Of a stretch of DNA of 64,000 nucleotides, positions 32,349 to 44,359 are shown piece by piece (position 1 is the stretch's first letter; each line of letters opens with the position of its first letter). A program made the position numbers and the translations under genes. Origin of the DNA: Sepiola atlantica (lineage: Eukaryota; Mollusca; Cephalopoda; Sepiida; Sepiolidae); NCBI GenBank assembly GCA_963556195.1, contig OY744529.1, positions 57,390,080-57,454,079 of the forward strand. Direction: 5' to 3'. The notes below the pieces were generated by a model. The model ran no database searches. It saw only the letters and a list, made by a program, of their open reading frames with translations, and was not told the origin of the DNA.

Positions 32349-32500
32349 CTTCCTCAATGGTATTAGTGGCAGTGATGCAGTAGTCTCGACAGCACCCTGA
32401 CCCAGCACTCTGAATGCAGTCGCCATCCACACACTCTATGCTACGAAATTGGTATACGGAAATACAAGTACGTTTCCGCAGCCTTGTGCCTGATCGGGTC
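32349..32500 (-). CDS. Candidate internal exon of a Cys-rich secreted or extracellular protein
   Basis: On the minus strand a polypyrimidine-rich acceptor (TTTTCATTATCATCTGTAG, ending at 32501) precedes the exon. A consensus donor follows (GAGGAAG|GTATGA; intron begins at 32348). The 152-bp exon encodes about 50 residues including 'SGTRLRKRTC', 'IECVDGDC' and 'GSGCCRDYC', six cysteines in all. The G-x-R-x-R-x-R-C pattern resembles the middle of a thrombospondin type 1 repeat, while the later CC pair does not. The upstream intron phase would be 2 and the downstream phase 1. No partner exon was identified nearby, and the flanks are LINE and microsatellite DNA. Alternatives are a chance open stretch or a decayed element piece. 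Confidence 0.35.
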
Positions 32501-32731
32501 CTACAGATGATAATGAAAATAAATTTGCACAATGAATACAACAGAAACAGAATCAGAAATCAGAAATAATAAAGCTCCCAAAAAGTCGTGTCAAATGTCC
32601 TTACGGCAGTTTAATACTTCTTATCCCATTTTTATTTATTTATAAAATTTATTAATACAAAGTAAGTTAATTTAATTTGTGTCGTCTGTTTGTTAATATT
32701 TTAATATTTTATTATGATTTCTCTTTTTGTT

Positions 32732-32732
32732 A

Positions 32733-32791
<59 letters not shown>

Positions 32792-32895
32792 CTGTATGGG
32801 TATATGTATTGCTATTTTCATGTATGTATGTGTGTATGTGCATGTACATGTATGTGTATGTGTATGTATGTGTACATTAGTATATGTGTATATGA
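32732..32895. repeat. (TA)n microsatellite and TATG-rich tract
   Basis: TA run at about 32733-32785, then ATGTATGTGTATG-type repeats to 32895. Confidence 0.9.
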
Positions 32896-33345
32896 ATATT
32901 GAAAAAATTGATTAATAGGTAAGCTTTTAAGTTCGGTCGAGTCATAAGGAAGAAAATGACACATTTCTTCTACGGAAAAGTATTAATAAACTTCATGAAT
33001 AAATAAATAAATAAATAAAATGGAAGCAAGAAGAAGTATTGAATATAAAGTAGTAAGGATACAGCAGATGTTGGTACGCTTAAAGTTCATCAAACGTTCC
33101 CTCCTTCTAGCGTTACCATTGTTAAGAAGGACGGCTAAGCTGTCTGCCCGATTTTGTCGGGGAAGGCTTGTATGAGAGCTCGGCGAGATGCTTATGTTAT
33201 TATTGTTCTTGTTACTGCACTGTTGTTTTCTTGAGTGCTTCATTATTTCGAATTTCTATTTCTGTTTCGGTTGTATAAATTATACGAATGTATTTATACA
33301 GCTCTACCTAGTATTGAGAATATTGGTTTTCAGTTTATGTTATTG

Positions 33346-33350
<5 letters not shown>

Positions 33351-33425
<75 letters not shown>

Positions 33426-33450
33426 AAGGGAGAGAGAGAGAAAGAGAAAA
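33351..33450. repeat. (TA)n-(GA)n compound microsatellite
   Basis: TA run about 33348-33390, immediately followed by GA run and GAAAGA variants to 33450. Confidence 0.95.
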
Positions 33451-33454
33451 TGAT

Positions 33455-34230
33455 AATAAAACAAATGTAAAGTTACATACTTTACAAGTTTATTATATTC
33501 AAATAGTACGACAAAGAATAGATTATTAAAACAGTATTTTAAACCATGTTTTTTTAGAAATAAGTCCTTTCATGAGAAGGAAAAACCCCAATAAACCATT
33601 AAGCATTAGTTAAGATTATTAATTTGAGAAGATTGAAAAGATTAGAAATTTTTTCAATCGTGTATGACTTCTGAATGAAACAAAAAAGGTATATATGAAG
33701 GAACAGAAAGTATTTGTAATAATGCATCTCCAGATATTTTATGATGTGGCAAAGTATCATCCATTGGAATAGTATATTATAATGTAAACGGTATTTGATT
33801 CCAGAAAAATAAGTAAAACAGTCAACATTCAATATATTTTGAGATCAATATATGTAAATGCATTATGCCTCAAAAAGTCTTCCTTGGTAATATTTTATAT
33901 ATGAGTCGATTTGTTCAGAGTTATGTAAATAATAAAGGAGAAAACAATAAAACAAAAAAAAGAGAGATGAGAAGAAAATCAAAGAGAAAAACAGCGAGTT
34001 GAAGGAAACGCTGAAAAATTACAAACTGAAGAAAAGTAAAACGGTACACATTTAATCTTAAGGCAATGTAGTGAATATAAATAAAACTATACATTAAAAG
34101 AGAAAATTTTCAGAAATAGGTGATGTGTAGCGATAACAACTGAAAGATAAAAAAGAACATTTCTAATGTAGATAATAATATTGGGAATTAATAAAAATAG
34201 GAAGCAGTATTCAATAAGTGTTTAGATATA
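33455..34230. other. Unique A-rich DNA, nothing recognised
   Basis: No supported frames or repeats. Confidence 0.55.
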
Positions 34231-34235
34231 CTTTT

Positions 34236-35330
34236 TTACTAAAGAATCACCACTTATCAAGTCTAATAGGCCACTCGAGTATAAGGGTTAATGAGTTTGT
34301 CAGGTGGACGGTGAGACAACACCGTGATGATTGGTAACGATGGTTGAAATTGGGAAGAGTTTGATTATTTAAGAGGACGGCTCAACAAGAATTTATTTCC
34401 ATTGGACTTGAAAACGACCGTGTTGTAGTCTACTGGGAAGCAGCGCCACGGTATTGTATTCCACAGACAGGTAGTTCTAGGAAATAAACTCTGCTCATTG
34501 GAAGTTTCGTTTAGTTTTAGGTACACAGAGGTGGAAAAGGAAATTATTTGTAGCTAGATGTGTTTTTGTTGTGAATCTTTTACAAGGGTGGACAATATGT
34601 TGGAGCTCAGTCGAGCACATACCATGAAAATAATGATAGATATAAAAAAGACTAGCAACATCTATTCTGTGATAAAGTGGTTATAGTGAAGAAAAGAGGA
34701 CACTCCCACTAGATTTCGGAGTCGGTTATGTACTCTTTCAAGGCAGGAAATGTTACTCAAGATGTGGCAACAGTACTCCATTTTGTATTTGACTCTTGTA
34801 CAAGTAGAGGATTGCGTCAGGAGTGAGATATTTTCAAGAGCGGTAGAAGGATCTAACCATTTTTCCACCGAACTTAGCAACAGATTTGATGTAATACTTC
34901 GATTTCAAGTCTGAAGTAACGGTCAATCCTAGAAGAGTAGCAAAGCAGGAGGTTACCTCAATGGAAGAGCCATTCATTTCAATTAGGAAAAGTGAGGATC
35001 CGAGCGTTGGTCGTGAAAGGAGAGAAGCTTGGTCTTAGACGATTTAAAGCAACCAGTTCCCTATTTTCTTATTTGGATAACGTGCTCTAGGTTGGAAGAT
35101 AGAGAATCAAGAAGATCTTGATCATTAATGCCTTTCTAAGTGTTGCCATAGATGGTTGTGTCATCTTCATAAATGTCGACGAATGATCTTAGAAAGTGTT
35201 TATGGACGTAATTGATGAATATCAGAAACAGGATTGAGCCCAGAATTGATCCATGGGGCACACCGGCATTGGTTCTATGTGCTTCAGACTTCTGCCCATC
35301 AACGGCTACGTTTATGAACCTAACAGAGAG
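34236..35330 (-). pseudogene. LINE family B, RT C-terminal half and 3' UTR
   Basis: From the 5' side on the minus strand: 'AGVPHGSILGSILFLIFIN' (about 35270-35215), then 'FVDIYEDDTTIYG' (about 35180-35150), where the catalytic YADD box reads YEDD. Further on lies 'VKYKMEYCCHIL' in a 72-codon frame (34880-34662). The final 'SLFPRTTCLWNTIPWR..' area is at about 34480-34440. The 3' UTR text at 34236-34330 is the reverse complement of 48995-49110, so the two are the same family. Multiple stops. Jockey/CR1-like by motif order. Confidence 0.7.
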
Positions 35331-35334
35331 AAAA

Positions 35335-35845
35335 GGCTTTGATGGTTATACTAAACTAGAAAAGTGGAAATCAATTGCTAAGAAAAGAAAGCATAGAATT
35401 ACGATATAATAAAATAGAATAGATCATTAAAAATATAAACAAATGTTTCTACTATGGTATATTAATAAGTTAAATTAAGATTGATTTTTTTTAATTCATA
35501 ATTATTTATCAGTTAATGTTTATCTTAGCATCATGGAAAAATGAATGAATGTAAACAAAACAACTTTATGTGTCTATGAGGGATGCCGAAGTTGCTAAAA
35601 ATGAGCAACTAAGCTTTACTAGTTAAAGTTTCAGGGAATAATAAGCAGTATATGTGAACGGTATATTAACTTTATTTATCGATTCAATAAATAATTAACT
35701 AAAAACAATATCGGAACTGATCTTAGGCGTAAACGTTAGGAACAATTTACATTTCATTGAAATATTTAAAAAGGTTTGAATCGAACAGTTCAAAGTTGTT
35801 TCTTGGAAAAGTTGGATTGTTCATAGATTTAAATGACGAAAAACG
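35335..35845. other. AT-rich DNA before the satellite
   Basis: Nothing recognised. Repeat-like text begins near 35850. Confidence 0.5.
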
Positions 35846-35847
35846 AG

Positions 35848-38800
35848 GATTAAATGTTAAAAATCATCACTTTATAATAAAAGTGGGTAAATTAGTACAA
35901 CTCATATTTATGGTAAGAGATATATTATGTATTTGTGATAGTAATAAGAATATTGGCACAATTGTTGTATTTTTAAAAAAATTATCACTTTATAATAAAA
36001 GTGGGTAAATTAGTACAACTCATATTTATGGTAAGAGATATATTATGTATTTGTGATAGTAATAAGAATATTGGCACAATTGTTGTATTTTTAAAAAATT
36101 ATCACTTGATAATAAAAGTGGGTAAATTAGTACAACTCATATTTATGGTAAGAGCTATATTATGTATTTGTGATAGTAATTAGAATATTGGCACAATTGT
36201 TGTATTTTTAAAAAAATATCACTTTATAATAAAAGTGGGTAAATTAGTACAACTCATATTTATGGTAAGAGCTATATTATGCATTTGTGATAGTAATAAG
36301 AATATTGGCACAATTGTTGTATTTTTAAAAAAATTATCACTTTATAATAAAAGTGGGTAAATTAGTACAACTCATATTTATGGTAAGAGATATATTATGT
36401 ATTTGTGATAGTAATAAGAATATTGGCACAATTGTTGTATTTTTAAAAAATTATCACTTGATAATAAAAGTGGGTAAATTAGTACAACTCATATTTATGG
36501 TAAGAGCTATATTATGTATTTGTGATAGTAATTAGAATATTGGCACAATTGTTGTATTTTTAAAAAATTATCACTTTATAATAAAAGTGGGTTAATTAGT
36601 ACAACTCATATTTATGAGCTATATTATGTATTTGTGATAGTAATTAGAATATTGGCACAATTGTTGTATTTTTTAAAAAATTATCACTTTATAATAAAAG
36701 TGGGTTAATTAGTACAACTCATATTTATGAGCTATATTATGTATTTGTGATAGTAATTAGAATATTGGCACAATTGTTGTATTTTTATAAATTAGTACAA
36801 CTCATATTCATGGTAAGAGCTATATTATGTATTTGTGATAGTAATTAGAATATTGGCACAATTGTTGTATTTTTATAAATTAGTACAACTCATATTCATG
36901 GTAAGAGCTATATTATGTATTTGTGATAGTAATTAGAATATTGGCACAATTGTTGTATTTTTATAAATTAGTACAACTCATATTCATGGTAAGAGCTATA
37001 TTATGTATTTGTGATAGTAATTAGAATATTGGCACAATTGTTGTATTTTTATAAATTAGTACAACTCATATTCATGGTAAGAGCTATATTATGTATTTGT
37101 GATAGTAATTAGAATATTGGCACAATTGTTGTATTTTTATAAATTAGTACAACTCATATTCATGGTAAGAGCTATATTATGTATTTGTGATAGTAATTAG
37201 AATATTGGCACAATTGTTGTATTTTTATAAATTAGTACAACTCATATTCATGGTAAGAGCTATATTATGTATTTGTGATAGTAATTAGAATATTGGCACA
37301 ATTGTTGTATTTTTATAAATTAGTACAACTCATATTCATGGTAAGAGCTATATTATGTATTTGTGATAGTAATTAGAATATTGGCACAATTGTTGTATTT
37401 TTATAAATTAGTACAACTCATATTCATGGTAAGAGCTATATTATGTATTTGTGATAGTAATTAGAATATTGGCACAATTGTTGTATTTTTATAAATTAGT
37501 ACAACTCATATTCATGGTAAGAGCTATATTATGTATTTGTGATAGTAATTAGAATATTGGCACAATTGTTGTATTTTTATAAATTAGTACAACTCATATT
37601 CATGGTAAGAGCTATATTATGTATTTGTGATAGTAATTAGAATATTGGCACAATTGTTGTATTTTTATAAATTAGTACAACTCATATTCATGGTAAGAGC
37701 TATATTATGTATTTGTGATAGTAATTAGAATATTGGCACAATTGTTGTATTTTTAAAAAATTATCACTTTATAATAAAAGTGGGTTAATTAGTACAACTC
37801 ATATTTATGAGCTATATTATGTATTTGTGATAGTAATTAGAATATTGGCACAATTGTTGTATTTTGTAAAAAATTATCACTTTATAATAAAAGTGGGTTA
37901 ATTAGTACAACTCATATTTATGAGCTATATTATGTATTTGTGATAGTAATTAGAATATTGGCACAATTGTTGTATTTTTAAAAAATTATCACTTTATAAT
38001 AAAAGTGGGTTAATTAGTACAACTCATATTTATGAGCTATATTATGTATTTGTGATAGTAATTAGAATATTGGCACAATTGTTGTATTTTGTAAAAAATT
38101 ATCACTTTATAATAAAAGTGGGTTAATTAGTACAACTCATATTTATGAGCTATATTATGTATTTGTGATAGTAATTAGAATATTGGCACAATTGTTGTAT
38201 TTTTAAAAAATTATCACTTTATAATAAAAGTGGGTTAATTAGTACAACTCATATTTATGAGCTATATTATGTATTTGTGATAGTAATTAGAATATTGGCA
38301 CAATTGTTGTATTTTGTAAAAAATTATCACTTTATAATAAAAGTGGGTTAATTAGTACAACTCATATTTATGAGCTATATTATGTATTTGTGATAGTAAT
38401 TAGAATATTGGCACAATTGTTGTATTTTTAAAAAATTATCACTTTATAATAAAAGTGGGTTAATTAGTACAACTCATATTTATGAGCTATATTATGTATT
38501 TGTGATAGTAATTAGAATATTGGCACAATTGTTGTATTTTTAAAAAATTATCACTTTATAATAAAAGTGGGTTAATTAGTACAACTCATATTTATGAGCT
38601 ATATTATGTATTTGTGATAGTAATTAGAATATTGGCACAATTGTTGTATTTTTATAAATTAGTACAACTCATATTCATGGTAAGAGCTATATTATGTATT
38701 TGTGATAGTAATTAGAATATTGGCACAATTGTTGTATTTTTATAAATTAGTACAACTCATATTCATGGTAAGAGCTATATTATGTATTTGTGATAGTAAT

Positions 38801-41800
38801 TAGAATATTGGCACAATTGTTGTATTTTTAAAAAATTATCACTTTATAATAAAAGTGGGTTAATTAGTACAACTCATATTTATGAGCTATATTATGTATT
38901 TGTGATAGTAATTAGAATATTGGCACAATTGTTGTATTTTTAAAAAATTATCACTTTATAATAAAAGTGGGTTAATTAGTACAACTCATATTTATGAGCT
39001 ATATTATGTATTTGTGATAGTAATTAGAATATTGGCACAATTGTTGTATTTTTAAAAAATTATCACTTTATAATAAAAGTGGGTTAATTAGTACAACTCA
39101 TATTTATGAGCTATATTATGTATTTGTGATAGTAATTAGAATATTGGCACAATTGTTGTATTTTTATAAATTAGTACAACTCATATTCATGGTAAGAGCT
39201 ATATTATGTATTTGTGATAGTAATTAGAATATTGGCACAATTGTTGTATTTTTAAAAAATTATCACTTTATAATAAAAGTGGGTTAATTAGTACAACTCA
39301 TATTTATGAGCTATATTATGTATTTGTGATAGTAATTAGAATATTGGCACAATTGTTGTATTTTTAAAAAATTATCACTTTATAATAAAAGTGGGTTAAT
39401 TAGTACAACTCATATTTATGAGCTATATTATGTATTTGTGATAGTAATTAGAATATTGGCACAATTGTTGTATTTTTAAAAAATTATCACTTTATAATAA
39501 AAGTGGGTTAATTAGTACAACTCATATTTATGAGCTATATTATGTATTTGTGATAGTAATTAGAATATTGGCACAATTGTTGTATTTTTAAAAAATTATC
39601 ACTTTATAATAAAAGTGGGTTAATTAGTACAACTCATATTTATGAGCTATATTATGTATTTGTGATAGTAATTAGAATATTGGCACAATTGTTGTATTTT
39701 GTAAAAAATTATCACTTTATAATAAAAGTGGGTTAATTAGTACAACTCATATTTATGAGCTATATTATGTATTTGTGATAGTAATTAGAATATTGGCACA
39801 ATTGTTGTATTTTTATAAATTAGTACAACTCATATTCATGGTAAGAGCTATATTATGTATTTGTGATAGTAATTAGAATATTGGCACAATTGTTGTATTT
39901 TTATAAATTAGTACAACTCATATTCATGGTAAGAGCTATATTATGTATTTGTGATAGTAATTAGAATATTGGCACAATTGTTGTATTTTTAAAAAATTAT
40001 CACTTTATAATAAAAGTGGGTTAATTAGTACAACTCATATTTATGAGCTATATTATGTATTTGTGATAGTAATTAGAATATTGGCACAATTGTTGTATTT
40101 TTAAAAAATTATCACTTTATAATAAAAGTGGGTTAATTAGTACAACTCATATTTATGAGCTATATTATGTATTTGTGATAGTAATTAGAATATTGGCACA
40201 ATTGTTGTATTTTTAAAAAATTATCACTTTATAATAAAAGTGGGTTAATTAGTACAACTCATATTTATGAGCTATATTATGTATTTGTGATAGTAATTAG
40301 AATATTGGCACAATTGTTGTATTTTTAAAAAATTATCACTTTATAATAAAAGTGGGTTAATTAGTACAACTCATATTTATGAGCTATATTATGTATTTGT
40401 GATAGTAATTAGAATATTGGCACAATTGTTGTATTTTTAAAAAATTATCACTTTATAATAAAAGTGGGTTAATTAGTACAACTCATATTTATGAGCTATA
40501 TTATGTATTTGTGATAGTAATTAGAATATTGGCACAATTGTTGTATTTTGTAAAAAATTATCACTTTATAATAAAAGTGGGTTAATTAGTACAACTCATA
40601 TTTATGAGCTATATTATGTATTTGTGATAGTAATTAGAATATTGGCACAATTGTTGTATTTTTATAAATTAGTACAACTCATATTCATGGTAAGAGCTAT
40701 ATTATGTATTTGTGATAGTAATTAGAATATTGGCACAATTGTTGTATTTTTATAAATTAGTACAACTCATATTCATGGTAAGAGCTATATTATGTATTTG
40801 TGATAGTAATTAGAATATTGGCACAATTGTTGTATTTTTATAAATTAGTACAACTCCTATTTATTGTAAGAGATATATTATGTTTTTGTTATAGTAATTA
40901 GAATATTGGCACAATTGTTGTATTTTTATAAATTAGTACAACTCATATTTATGGTAAGAGCTATATTATGTATTTGTGATAGTAATTAGAATATTGGCAC
41001 AATTGTTGTATTTTTATAAATTAGTACAACTCCTATTTATTGTAAGAGATATATTATGTTTTTGTTATAGTAATTATAATATTGGCACAATTGTTGTATT
41101 TTTATAAATTAGTACAACTCATATTTATGGTAAGAGCTATATTATGTATTTGTGATAGTAATTAGAATATTGGCACAATTGTTGTATTTTGTAAAAAATT
41201 ATCACTTTATAATAAAAGTGGGTTAATTAGTACAACTCATATTTATGAGCTATATTATGTATTTGTGATAGTAATTAGAATATTGGCACAATTGTTGTAT
41301 TTTTATAAATTAGTACAACTCATATTCATGGTAAGAGCTATATTATGTATTTGTGATAGTAATTAGAATATTGGCACAATTGTTGTATTTTTATAAATTA
41401 GTACAACTCCTATTTATTGTAAGAGATATATTATGTTTTTGTTATAGTAATTATAATATTGGCACAATTGTTGTATTTTTATAAATTAGTACAACTCATA
41501 TTTATGGTAAGAGCTATATTATGTATTTGTGATAGTAATTAGAATATTGGCACAATTGTTGTATTTTGTAAAAAATTATCACTTTATAATAAAAGTGGGT
41601 TAATTAGTACAACTCATATTTATGAGCTATATTATGTATTTGTGATAGTAATTAGAATATTGGCACAATTGTTGTATTTTTATAAATTAGTACAACTCAT
41701 ATTCATGGTAAGAGCTATATTATGTATTTGTGATAGTAATTAGAATATTGGCACAATTGTTGTATTTTTATAAATTAGTACAACTCCTATTTATTGTAAG

Positions 41801-42496
41801 AGATATATTATGTTTTTGTTATAGTAATTAGAATATTGGCACAATTGTTGTATTTTTATAAATTAGTACAACTCATATTTATGGTAAGAGCTATATTATG
41901 TATTTGTGATAGTAATTAGAATATTGGCACAATTGTTGTATTTTTATAAATTAGTACAACTCCTATTTATTGTAAGAGATATATTATGTTTTTGTTATAG
42001 TAATTATAATATTGGCACAATTGTTGTATTTTTATAAATTAGTACAACTCATATTTATGGTAAGAGCTATATTATGTATTTGTGATAGTAATTAGAATAT
42101 TGGCACAATTGTTGTATTTTGTAAAAAATTATCACTTTATAATAAAAGTGGGTTAATTAGTACAACTCATATTTATGAGCTATATTATGTATGTGTTATA
42201 GTAATTAGAATATTGGCACAATTGTTGTATTTTTATAAATTAGTACAACTCATATTCATGGTAAGAGCTATATTATGTATTTGTGATAGTAATTAGAATA
42301 TTGGCACAATTGTTGTATTTTTATAAATTAGTACAACTCATATTCATGGTAAGAGCTATATTATGTATTTGTGATAGTAATTAGAATATTGGCACAATTG
42401 TTGTATTTTTATAAATTAGTACAACTCCTATTTATTGTAAGAGATATATTATGTTTTTGTTATAGTAATTAGAATATTGGCACAATTGTTGTATTT
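35848..42496. repeat. 6.6-kb satellite array of 88-bp and 112-118-bp variants
   Basis: About 65 units that share 'ATTAGTACAACTCATATT', 'GCTATATTATGTATTTGTG', 'ATAGTAATTAGAATATTGG' and 'CACAATTGTTGTATTTTT'. Type A (about 117 bp) adds 'TTATCACTTTATAATAAAAG' plus TGGG and keeps GGTAAGAG. Type B (112 bp) has the same addition but lacks the GGTAA. Type C (88 bp) lacks the addition. Type D (88 bp) reads CTCCTATTTATTGTAAGAG with TTTTTGTTATAG. Type C' is a C with TTTATGG. Eleven C units run from 36791 to 37758. Open frames of 60-83 codons inside are repeat artefacts. Confidence 0.97.
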
Positions 42497-42499
42497 TTT

Positions 42500-43225
42500 T
42501 TTAAATTGAATGATAGAGATTTATTTTTTAAAATGTTGATATAATTTTCATAAGAAGATTTAATAAAAGTATGTCATGTTTAATGGGTAGATAATAATTT
42601 TATTTTAGAAGTTAATAGTATTAATATGCAAGGAAAAATGTAATTATTTTTTTTTAAATACATTTATCGGTGGTGTTAAATATAATCTAATAGATACACA
42701 TTCCAATGGAAATAACTCTATTTAAAACTAAAATTAAAAAGACAAGATGGATGTGTAGGTTTCAATTTCAATTTGTTACATTAAAAGAACATTCCGTATT
42801 AGCTGAAATAATTACCATTATTATGTAACATATTATATAAAAAAAATTTTAAGTAATGAATAATTAAAATTGTATATTAAAACGGTGGAATATTAGTGCT
42901 ATAAATGTAATGAAATTTGTGGATAAAATTGTATTAACAATTTTATCCAAAAAGTTCATTACCGACAAACATTGTTTTAAAGCAAATACACTTGGGATAA
43001 TCGTCGAATTTGTTACCTATGTTGGTTAACACAATTTTCTTATCCATCATTTATTAATAAATCTTATTTTAATCACGTAAATGACTTACAGTAAAACGGC
43101 GATTTTGTAATACTTGTTTGTTTTATGAAATTTGTGGATAGAATTGTATTCATGCACAGGGTGTTTTTTCTGCAACACGGACTTAGGCTTAAGTTGTTTA
43201 TAAAAGTTAAATCATTCTTTTCCAT
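42500..43225. other. AT-rich DNA after the satellite, with a small palindrome
   Basis: At 42919-42950 'TGGATAAAATTGT' and 'ACAATTTTATCCA' form a 13-bp stem with a short loop. Otherwise nothing recognised. Confidence 0.6.
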
Positions 43226-44350
43226 TTCACCCGGTCAACGCCGGGACCCGGGTTGTGCTAGTAATACATATGAACAGATTGTTTGTTTTTGCCACACAGA
43301 TTTAGGCTAAAGTAGTTTTAATTTGCCGATAAAATTGTATTCATGCAAAGGTGTTTTTGCCACATGGACCGAGGCGTAGATTATTTTTTCACACAGACTT
43401 CTTGCTGGAGGTAAATAAGCATACTAAAAAGTAAACCGCATAATGCTAGGGTACCGAATATAGAAGTTTGCAAAATATAAACATTGTTTGTAAATCCTCT
43501 GCCCGCTAAAAAGAACGAAGGGAGAAGGTAACTGCTTTTATGGTATAAATATTAAAAATAATTCTTAACGAAAACTGAGTATCCACTTTGCTAAACAAAT
43601 CATGATACATAAATTATCGTTTGCAAACTGTTGTAACGCATGAAACAAATTAGTATTACAAAGTCGCCGTTTCATTGTTAGTAATTTACGGTAGTAAAAT
43701 ATGATTTATCCATAAATCGTGGATTGAAAATTGTGTTAACTCAATTGGGTCACAAATTCCACAAATATCCCAAGTCTATTTTCCTTAAAACAATTTATGT
43801 TTTTTTAATAATAATTTGTTTTATGAAATTTGTGGATTAAATTGTATCATGCAGAGCTTGTTTGTTTTTGCCACACGGATTTCCTGCAGGTGGTAAATAA
43901 ACATACTAAAAAATAAATAATGGACTATCGCTGGAAAGAACGTAGGAAGAAAATAATTTTTTACTAGTATAAATATGTTGATTTATTTTTTAAAGAAAAA
44001 TGACTATCCACTCTTGCGAAAAAAATAAGGATTCATAAAGAATGTCTTGCAACATGTAATAACGCAAATAGGTCACAAATTTGACGATTACGCGAATATT
44101 ATGTCCAGTTTAGTGAGGACGTAGGCATAATCTTTCTCAATCATGGAAGGAGAAATCGTTCTAGAAAGTTTTAAAATAATGAAAATATAAAAATTGTTTG
44201 TAAGCACCCCCTTTTGGTGAATTGAACGAATGAAGAATATAAGTATTTTGGTATAAAGATGTCAGTTACTTTTTAACGAAAACTGACTATCCACTTTAAA
44301 TTAATAAAGAATGGCTTGCAAAATGTAGTAACGCAAATAGGTCAAACATT
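43118..44350. repeat. Degenerate long repeat, spaced partial units
   Basis: 'TTTTATGAAATTTGTGGAT' followed by 'AATTGTATTCATGCA' recurs at 42911, 43124 and 43820, with a half-copy at 43322. 'TTTTTGCCACACGGATT' follows in three cases. 'GAAAACTGACTATCCACTTT' and 'TGCAAAATGTAGTAACGCAA' variants recur at 43569, 43999 and 44278. Spacing is irregular, so this is an old, rearranged repeat. A Helitron end interrupts one unit. Confidence 0.65.
43205..43261 (+). mobile_element. Helitron 3' end (family H2)
   Basis: The hairpin CCCGG-TCAACG-CCGGG (43230-43245) is followed 16 nt later by GTGCTAG and host T. This is the classic invertebrate Helitron 3' terminus. It lies within a diverged repeat unit, and the start of the fragment was placed where unit similarity to 43820 is lost. 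No matching 5' end seen. Confidence 0.65.
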
Positions 44351-44359
44351 CTCTTTCTT

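Noticed and set aside
32349..32500. Six-Cys segment as a small venom-type peptide
   Set aside because: No signal peptide or start. It has exon-like borders and a TSP1-like R-x-R-C pattern, so no toxin call is justified.
35757..36535. Open frames of 60-83 codons (GKLVQLIFMVR-type) in the satellite
   Set aside because: They repeat with the satellite period and arise from a stop-poor frame of the unit. There is no sign of a protein.
35848..42496. CRISPR-like array
   Set aside because: Units are contiguous with no unique spacers of fixed length, and the DNA is eukaryotic.
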